From Sipunculus nudus (taxonomy: Eukaryota; Annelida; Sipuncula; Golfingiida; Sipunculidae): 64,000 nucleotides of DNA. The DNA lies in NCBI GenBank assembly GCA_026874595.1, contig CM049309.1, forward strand, positions 56,542,426 through 56,606,425. The letters are read 5' to 3'. Below are positions 57,228 to 64,000 of this stretch, in pieces. Within the stretch, counting starts at the first letter, position 1; every line of letters starts with the position of its first letter. Made by a program: the position numbers and the translations under genes. The notes beneath the pieces were generated by a model. That model was not told the origin of the DNA and made no database searches. It saw only the letters and a list, made by a program, of their open reading frames with translations.

Positions 57228-57300
57228 GGCGTAGCCAGGATTGAGGATTAGCTTAAGGGGGCCATGATCAGTGGCGGGGGGGGGGGGGGGGGGGTGGAGG
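57228..57300. mobile_element. Poly(G) element end
   Basis: aggggcgtagccaggatt followed by a G run of about 19 nt at 57,275-57,293. Related to the GGGGCG-ended family elsewhere; the other end was not identified. Confidence 0.4.
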
Positions 57301-57910
57301 GACGATAATATGCATGTATGGGTACTAATATATATACGTGTATATATATATATGTATTTATTATTATTATTATTATTATTATCAACATACTATGCGTTAT
57401 ATATTTTAGTGTATGAAAATACAGATTTTTTTTTTATTTTCAATTATAAACCATGGTTTTATTAAAGTTAGAGGGGGAGGGTATGGGTATCTCCCTCCCA
57501 TATTGGGAAATTATTTTGATATGCATGAGAACATATAAAAGAGAACATATTGAGGCAATTTTCACCAAAAAAAATTAGGCTTTCCTGTAACTGAAAACGT
57601 TTCCCTCATGTCTTTGCGTTATGTAGTCAAACTGTATAGAGGGGTTCAATATTTAATATTTATATTTCTTCAAAATTAGGATATAAAATTCAAATCGTTT
57701 TCAACATGTTAAAGTCAATGGCGAAAAAGTGCATTTACGTTTATAACTTGCAAAATATTATCTTTTAAATGTAATGCTCGGAGTGAAATAACTGATATGT
57801 TGAAGTCTTATGTTTTAATTTGCATTTTACCGTGGTCTGTGGTCTGACAGCACACAAGTATCCTAAGAGAACATATCGCGAGTTCCAGTACCGGTATCAC
57901 CAGAGGAGCT

Positions 57911-57964
<54 letters not shown>

Positions 57965-60598
57965 CTAGTTACTTTATTACAGTACTTAAAAATATAAATT
58001 TGAACATGTAATTCTTTTGCTAAATGTTATTTAAAGAAATTATAAATGTTTCTGGTGAACATAATTATTTTGGTAATTAAGGCGCAAATCAGTTTGAAAA
58101 CCTTTCGAAATATTCCAACAGACATATTATGATTTTTATAACATATATATATTTTTTTATTTAATTAGATCGTTTTTGTATATAACATTTGCTTAAACCT
58201 CACGAGACATGAGATCTGTATATTAAACCTCACAAGACATGAGATCTGTATATTAATTATTGTATATTAAACAAATCCAATGGACCACTTGACAGCAACC
58301 TCGAGAACATGACCCCGTCGGAAATACTTGCATGTTTAACATAAATTAGCATATACATATATGTATGCATATGATCAAGATGTTGTGGAATATGGCAGGT
58401 CTACTTTCATCAGAGGTAGCACAGTCTCATGTACTCTTACATGTTACAGTAAGAATTGAACATGATGAAAACGATTGTAATATTTTGCATTTCCTTGAAT
58501 CATTTAAGTATAAAACTAGATACACTGATAAGTCGTAAAAAATATGGCATTGTAAAAGGATGGGTTTTGTCTGCAGTATATGTCTAAGTTTTGTTCACCG
58601 GGGTAACAGTGTGATCTGTGTTCATGGACGACACTGCAGTCGAAAGTTTTCTTCGATCATACAGATGAATGCCCCCCAAATGTAGTCCCGATTTTACAAG
58701 GTGTCCATAAAAGTAACCTATATCAATTGTATAGGGTTAATTGCCCAGATTCAAAATGATCACATATTCCGCTTGCTAGCTATCTCAGCAAACAGACAAA
58801 TCTCATGGGAATCGAGTGGAATGCCTTTTAAATGTTAACATAATCGTAAGGACCCTGCATTGTGCATCCAGTCAGGTGTATTGAGGGAAATGCTTATATT
58901 TGCTCAAACAGCTGGATGTTTCAGAACTCCGGAAATTTTTCTGATTCGAAAGAGAAAATACCTCCTATACATTTCCTATCACAGTCTTGTCGTTTATTTT
59001 TGTCGTATATTTCAATCAGACCCCTTCAATGAAATGGCGAAATACCTCCGTCGAATCTTATGACCTTGAAAGGACATTGCCATAAATTAAACCTCTGCAT
59101 CTTTATTTAATTGCTTAACAACGTTTGTGGAGGAAACCGTCTTTGTCAATGTATATGGTGTGTTCCTGTCATATTTGCGAATGGTGTCAACCTTGCTCAT
59201 CCACCTCTGATTTATTTAATTGGCTTTGTCTCTAACTGCTTTCACTCTGCATCTGCAAAGAAAAATGATCAGCTACATGGCGGTCACAGAGCACTTAGCC
59301 CAATTTAAAACCCAAATATGGCCGTAAGTGATCCTGTTGTAAGATCCGTCTTAGTCAAACCCGGCTTAGATGACCAATTCGAAAAAACGACCACTTTATC
59401 AAGGTCCGATTAGTGGTCGTTATTATATAATATGAGATTTTATTATATATTTTATATATATCTATATATACATGTATAATTTATGGAATAATTTATCTTT
59501 TAATTCCACCCGGACCCGTGCCCACATCCGTGTTAGAACTGTTATAAATACAAAACAACTAGTTTTTTTCAAGAATAATAAAAAAATAAAAAGGTAATTT
59601 CTACCGAAGATGGAAAGAGAGTCTAATGTTAAAAACAAATTTGGCAAGTGTTACCCAAATTTAACTCTAAGGTATCATTAATAAAGTTGATTACAAGGAT
59701 TCCTTGTCAACGGAGCAACACTGGGAACTGCTACCTGAGGAACAGCTTCATTCACACCTGAGGAAGGGGACCGAGCACCCGAATGCTAGCGTACAAGAAC
59801 CTGCACAAAGCTAGTCTTACTTTTTGTAAGCAATTCAAAACTTCACATAGGGGGTTACTTAGTAGGTTAATTAAATTTTACAATCACAGAATAGTAGCTA
59901 TGAACACTGACGTCATTTGATATTCCAATGTAAAATGAATAGACTTAGCCAACAGTGGTATGGTTATGAATTGGTCGGGTGTAATATATCTGAGTTTACT
60001 TAAACTCCCACGGTCTCCTCGTGCCTGGCTCAAAGGAGTTAGACCTTAGACGGTTCACCGCTCTAACTGACAGCAGCGTGGTGGATCTTTTGCATGATTA
60101 AAAAAGTTGTTAAATTCGTGTGATGAAGCTCTCATGCAAAAATCTAACACAAATAGAAGCAAACCAGTGTATCTGTGGACCAATGTACCGAATATTTATC
60201 TTGGAGCCAGGTACAGTCTTTTGTATCTGATATGACTGAATATGTTGTAGAGTTCCAACGGACGTTCAAAGACAAAATGTGCGACGTTATCCTTCGGATA
60301 AAAAACATAATCCAATAGGCTGAAATTTGTCCACACTCATCACTTAAATTAAAGAATGACCCGTTATATGAACAGTTTTTTTTATTATTTTTTTTTAATT
60401 TACCAAATTTTTGTGAATACATAGATCTTTATTATTAAAATCACTTACATATTACAAACCAAGTCACATTGAACAAACCACAATGTTCCATGTAATTTAA
60501 AATATAGAATCTGAACATGTAACACATAATACACACAACGCAGGCATAAAATTAATAAATAAATTATATGTATGTGGATATGTGCGTAGTGTATGTGC

Positions 60599-60600
<2 letters not shown>
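57301..60600. other. Unannotated sequence with simple repeats
   Basis: (TTA)n at 57,357-57,382, (AT)n at 57,915-57,961, and a 34-bp direct duplication at 58,195-58,262 (aaacctcacgagacatgaga type). No gene recognised across this stretch. Confidence 0.4.

Positions 60601-60601
<1 letters not shown>

Positions 60602-60648
<47 letters not shown>
60602..60648. repeat. (GA)n microsatellite
   Basis: About 23 perfect GA units. The Glu-Arg run in translation is a by-product. Confidence 0.95.
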
Positions 60649-60650
<2 letters not shown>

Positions 60651-60844
60651 ATGCTGAAAACACAGATGATGTTTATTGATGGTGATGGGGAGAGATTGGT
60701 AGAGTTTATAAATGAAACTTCAAAGGCACTATATATTGTTTATTCGATGCGACTTTTCTCTATAACAATGACGTTTAATTGATTAGGAACGGGTAACACT
60801 GGAAATGCGGGACGTAGAGGGAAAGTAACTTAAAATAGAGGCAT

Positions 60845-61050
60845 GGGACCTCGACAGATGAGTGGTAAAACGCTCGGCCTTCTCCGCTGGCGACCCGGGT
60901 TTGATTATCGGCGTGGCTACGAGAGAGGGCAGAGGTTGCCCGTCCAAGGTCGGTGGTTTTCTCCAGGTTCTCCGGTTTCCTCCACCCATACCGATTACCG
61001 AGCTCCAACATCCGAGCCATGGAGAGTGCCTTGTATTAGTTATTATTAGT
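60845..61050 (+). mobile_element. tRNA-derived SINE copy with (AT)n tail
   Basis: gagtggtaaaacgctcggcc and the full body (ggtggttttctccagg ... ccgagccatggagagtgcc) match the 51,485 copy closely. The B box is degraded (gggtttgattat). The 3' end passes straight into (AT)n at 61,054. Confidence 0.8.
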
Positions 61051-61051
61051 T

Positions 61052-61053
<2 letters not shown>

Positions 61054-61111
<58 letters not shown>
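61054..61111. repeat. (AT)n microsatellite
   Basis: AT run growing from the 3' tail of the SINE. Confidence 0.9.
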
Positions 61112-61115
<4 letters not shown>

Positions 61116-61162
61116 ATTAGACTAAGTGAAATTCCGAAAGGACGGCGAGTACTGGATGCGAC

Positions 61163-61220
61163 CGGGGGGGGGGGGGGGCATGGCCCCCTGCGGCCCCCCT
61201 CTGGCTACCCCCCTGTATAT
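61163..61220. mobile_element. Poly(G)/poly(C) short element
   Basis: A G14-type run (61,165-61,178) followed by catggccccctgcggcccccctctggctaccccc. Read in reverse this gives the 'ggggtagccag' terminus seen at 57,228. Confidence 0.4.
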
Positions 61221-62841
61221 GTTAATATACAGATAACACCGTGTACGGATTGCCGTGATTTTCGAGATCAATATGACATTCTACCATTAGTACCGGAACC
61301 TATTCGTCCAAGTCATCCAGACTCAGACACAAGGTCAACTCAAAGACAGAACACTTACACCAAATGTCGTCTTCAAAGAGATCTGATGACGCTATCATTG
61401 TACAACTAAGACATTCAACTATATGAAAGACTATTTGACATCATAACTGATTGCCCAAAACAGTGGCGGGTATTTGCCAGTATAATATTAATTAACCAGT
61501 TAATACCAGTAATCAATTAACCAAACTACTCACTATCTTACACTTTGATAATATTTCATAGCTATTATTATCCGTTGTTCTTTCAAAGAAATAATGGATA
61601 ATGCTTCCAGTCATTTCATGTGCAGGCTATATACAGGATCGGCGGAAGCGGTGAGGCTGGGCAGGCTAGAGCCTCACGAATATTTGGCTGAACATAGATA
61701 AAATGGCTTAAACAATTACCCAAGCAGCTACTCAGCTAAGCACAAATTCTAAAACAAAAGGCTTTGTATTTTACACTTTGCATCATACATGTATATAATG
61801 TAAACCCAAGACAATATTGCATTCCGGTTCAACTTTAAACCCTATTTCAAATCCAGTCAAAGCATGTCTTTTCTTAATTTTACATATCCTAGCATCACAT
61901 ACCATTATGGGATAGCCTGTATATGCATATATATATATACTATAAAATATGCCGGAATTCGTTTGATATTTCACTTTCAGAAAATCAGTCATTTTTTTCC
62001 CCAAACTTAACCAAATAAAACAGAGACATCACAAATGTTTTACCAATCCAAATAATATTCATCATCTAAGTGAAGCATTTCGTCTTAACAATTACAACTG
62101 GAACAAACATCAATCCAGTCAATGAAAGTTCAAATTCGATTAGAGAATTATGGAAAGGCAAAAGTGAAAATACCCCCCCTTGTATTGAGAGTAAATGAAA
62201 GTTTAGAGGTTACAAAATACATGTATGAAAGCTAAACAAAGCTATACCGTTCGTAATCCGTGTGGTTGCAACAAATAAATACGAAAGCATGGTGAGTAAT
62301 AAATTATTCAGAGAAATCATATACTGATTGAATACAGAACTATAACATAATTGTAGCTAATAACCACGAAAATGTCATTGGTCAGTATATTATAATGTTA
62401 TAATATCATAAGAACACTCCTGAAATATGACCTAGGAAGAAGGTTCTACAAAGAAAATTAGGCCCAACCCGGCTAAACATTAGCTGAAAAGTATAGAATG
62501 ATGAAAAAATTTCTAAAATTTCAAACTATATGAACACTGAGACTTAGACCTATTAAATTTTATACTAAATACTCTTGGTCCTAGGACAGACAAACACACA
62601 CACATATATATAAATATGTGTGTGTATATTAATACATGTTTATAGTATTATTATTACTTTATATTATATGGGTATTCCTTCCAAAACATGTTTCCCACAT
62701 AGTTACCCCTTTTCCATTAATTTTTTTTTCAAAAGGACGCCAATAAGGTAACCCTGGTTACTGAAAACGCCAAGTTGCCCTTTGGTCAATATATAGACAG
62801 TCAAAAGCGATTCACCTCTTTTCCGTACAAAAATATTTTAA
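61221..62841. other. Unannotated sequence
   Basis: AT-rich; no gene recognised. Short (AC)n/(AT)n near 62,590-62,640. Confidence 0.45.
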
Positions 62842-63712
62842 TTGTATCCGCCAAAACAGAGGTTTTCGGATACTATGTTTATAATTTCACGCCGTCGCTG
62901 CCGCCGCCGCCGCCGCATAGGTTTCCGGAGAAATCCTCCATAACCACTGGGCAGAATTTTTTTTAATTTGGAATTGTGATCAGGTCGTATGTGAACTGCT
63001 GCGCCCTCATTTTTTGTTGACATCTGACCTTTCCTCTCTGCCCAGCGTCCAATTGTGCGTCTGTTTCCACACATAAACCCACATATTTCGGAAACCGTTT
63101 GACTGATCGGGTTGAAATTTTGTATGTTTGTTGCTCTTGAATAGCTTTATATTATACCAAAAATCTGGTGGCGTCACCTGCAACAATTTTTGCACATTGT
63201 CCATCTGTTCATCTGCTTTGGGTTAAAATCACTTCTGTCTCTGCAGTGGTTGGACTTATTCACCTGAAATTTTGCATGTTTATACATCTTAGGTATCTAT
63301 TTAGTTTTTATGACAGGTGGCGCCACTTACATTCACGTTTACGCTGCAGACATCCAAGCTCATATCTCGGGAACCGTTTGACCGATTTGGCCAAAATTTT
63401 GCATGTAAATAGATCTCAAATAGCTCTTCATAATATGTAACACAGGTGGTGCCACCTGTAGCTATTTTTGCATGCCCTCCATCTGTTTGTTCGCTTTTGG
63501 TTAAAATTACTCATATCTCTCCAGTTTGTGCTTTGGTTCACCTGAAATTTTACACGTTTATATATCTGAGATAGTTTTTTTTCATTTATATAGCAGTTGG
63601 CACAACCTACATTCACGTTTATGCTGCAGACATCAATGCTAATATCTCAGGACTGGTTTGACATATAAGCCTGATACTTTGCATGTGTATAGATCTTACT
63701 GCCGGGCCCTCA
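62842..63712. mobile_element. Hairpin-ended repeat element, copy 2
   Basis: Starts ttgtatccgccaaaac. GTATCCG (62,844-62,850) pairs with CGGATAC (62,867-62,873), then come tatgttt and a GCC-rich run (62,890-62,916). The interior has repeated 'aaccgtttgac...aaattttgcatgt' and 'ggtgg(c/t)g(c/t)cacc' motifs (63,165, 63,316, 63,442). Same design as 20,672; the next copy follows 871 bp later in tandem. Confidence 0.6.
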
Positions 63713-64000
63713 TTGTATCCGCCAAAACAAAGTTTTGCCGATACTATGTTTTTGACCGGGTTCCGCCGCCGCCACCACCGCCGTATTCGTTTCCGGAGAA
63801 CTCCTCCGAGACTACTGGACCGATTTTACCAAATCTTGCACCAATTATCGGGTCACGTGTGAACTGGTGCCCAACCATTCGTCGTTGACCTCTGACCTTT
63901 CTTCTCTCCAGTGCGTCCATCTGTGCGTCTGTTTTGACACATAAACCCACATATCTTCGGACTTGTTTGACCAATCTGGAAACAAAATTTTGCACAAATG
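63713..64000. mobile_element. Hairpin-ended repeat element, copy 3 (cut by window end)
   Basis: Repeats the start of copy 2: ttgtatccgccaaaac, hairpin partner GATAC at 63,740-63,744, GCC-rich run, then 'tttccggagaa.tcctcc' in the same order. It continues beyond the window. Confidence 0.6.

Noticed and set aside
61221..61409. Possible terminal exon after an AG at about 61,232
   Set aside because: No polypyrimidine tract, no recognised protein family and no partner exon.

Overview
The window looks like non-coding, repeat-dense nuclear DNA from a marine invertebrate, most likely a mollusc or related lophotrochozoan (inference). The reasons are an intact BEL/Pao retrotransposon, degenerate APE-type LINEs, tRNA-derived SINEs, long (AT)n tracts, G/C homopolymers, and repeats ending in 'agctgagct'-type and 'gtatcccc'-type motifs of the kind I recall from mollusc genomes. 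Nothing has bacterial gene layout. Most open frames are shadows of repeats.

Layout: 0-7 kb holds a poly(G)/poly(C) MITE-like element, two mariner-like MITEs with TA target sites, and two tRNA-like SINE copies. From 7.1 to 17.9 kb two diverged tandem units occur; the second is split by a BEL/Pao insertion. That insertion (8,238-17,525, bounded by AGAAG) is a tandem dimer: LTR, intact 1,914-codon gag-pol, LTR, 5' gag of a second unit, then a truncated LTR. From 18 to 28 kb come a pogo-like TIR element, a hairpin-ended element, a LINE reverse-transcriptase remnant, a probable solo LTR inside a 'ttacatttcatg' array, and a foldback-like element between two (AT)n tracts.

At 28.8-28.9 kb (minus strand) lies the only host-gene candidate: a 39-codon first coding exon with a signal anchor and a GT splice donor. 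From 30.6 to 34 kb is a decayed LINE on the minus strand (ORF1 C-terminus, endonuclease, reverse transcriptase, C-terminal Cys motif), interrupted by two (AT)n tracts. From 34 to 50 kb are a second LTR of the 24-kb family, a 94-bp minisatellite, a 26-bp GC-rich minisatellite and a ~157-bp satellite with a four-monomer higher-order repeat. From 50 to 64 kb are SINE copies, an inverted repeat family carrying YY1-like motifs, microsatellites, and two tandem copies of the hairpin-ended family running off the end.

The most notable points are the dimeric, apparently young BEL element with a perfect CTCF-type motif in its U3; two more CTCF-type motifs, at 36.1 kb (plus) and 47.5 kb (minus), in convergent orientation; a terminal hairpin in a repeat family with compensatory base changes; and the hidden short exon. 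All functional readings are inferences from sequence; no searches were run.
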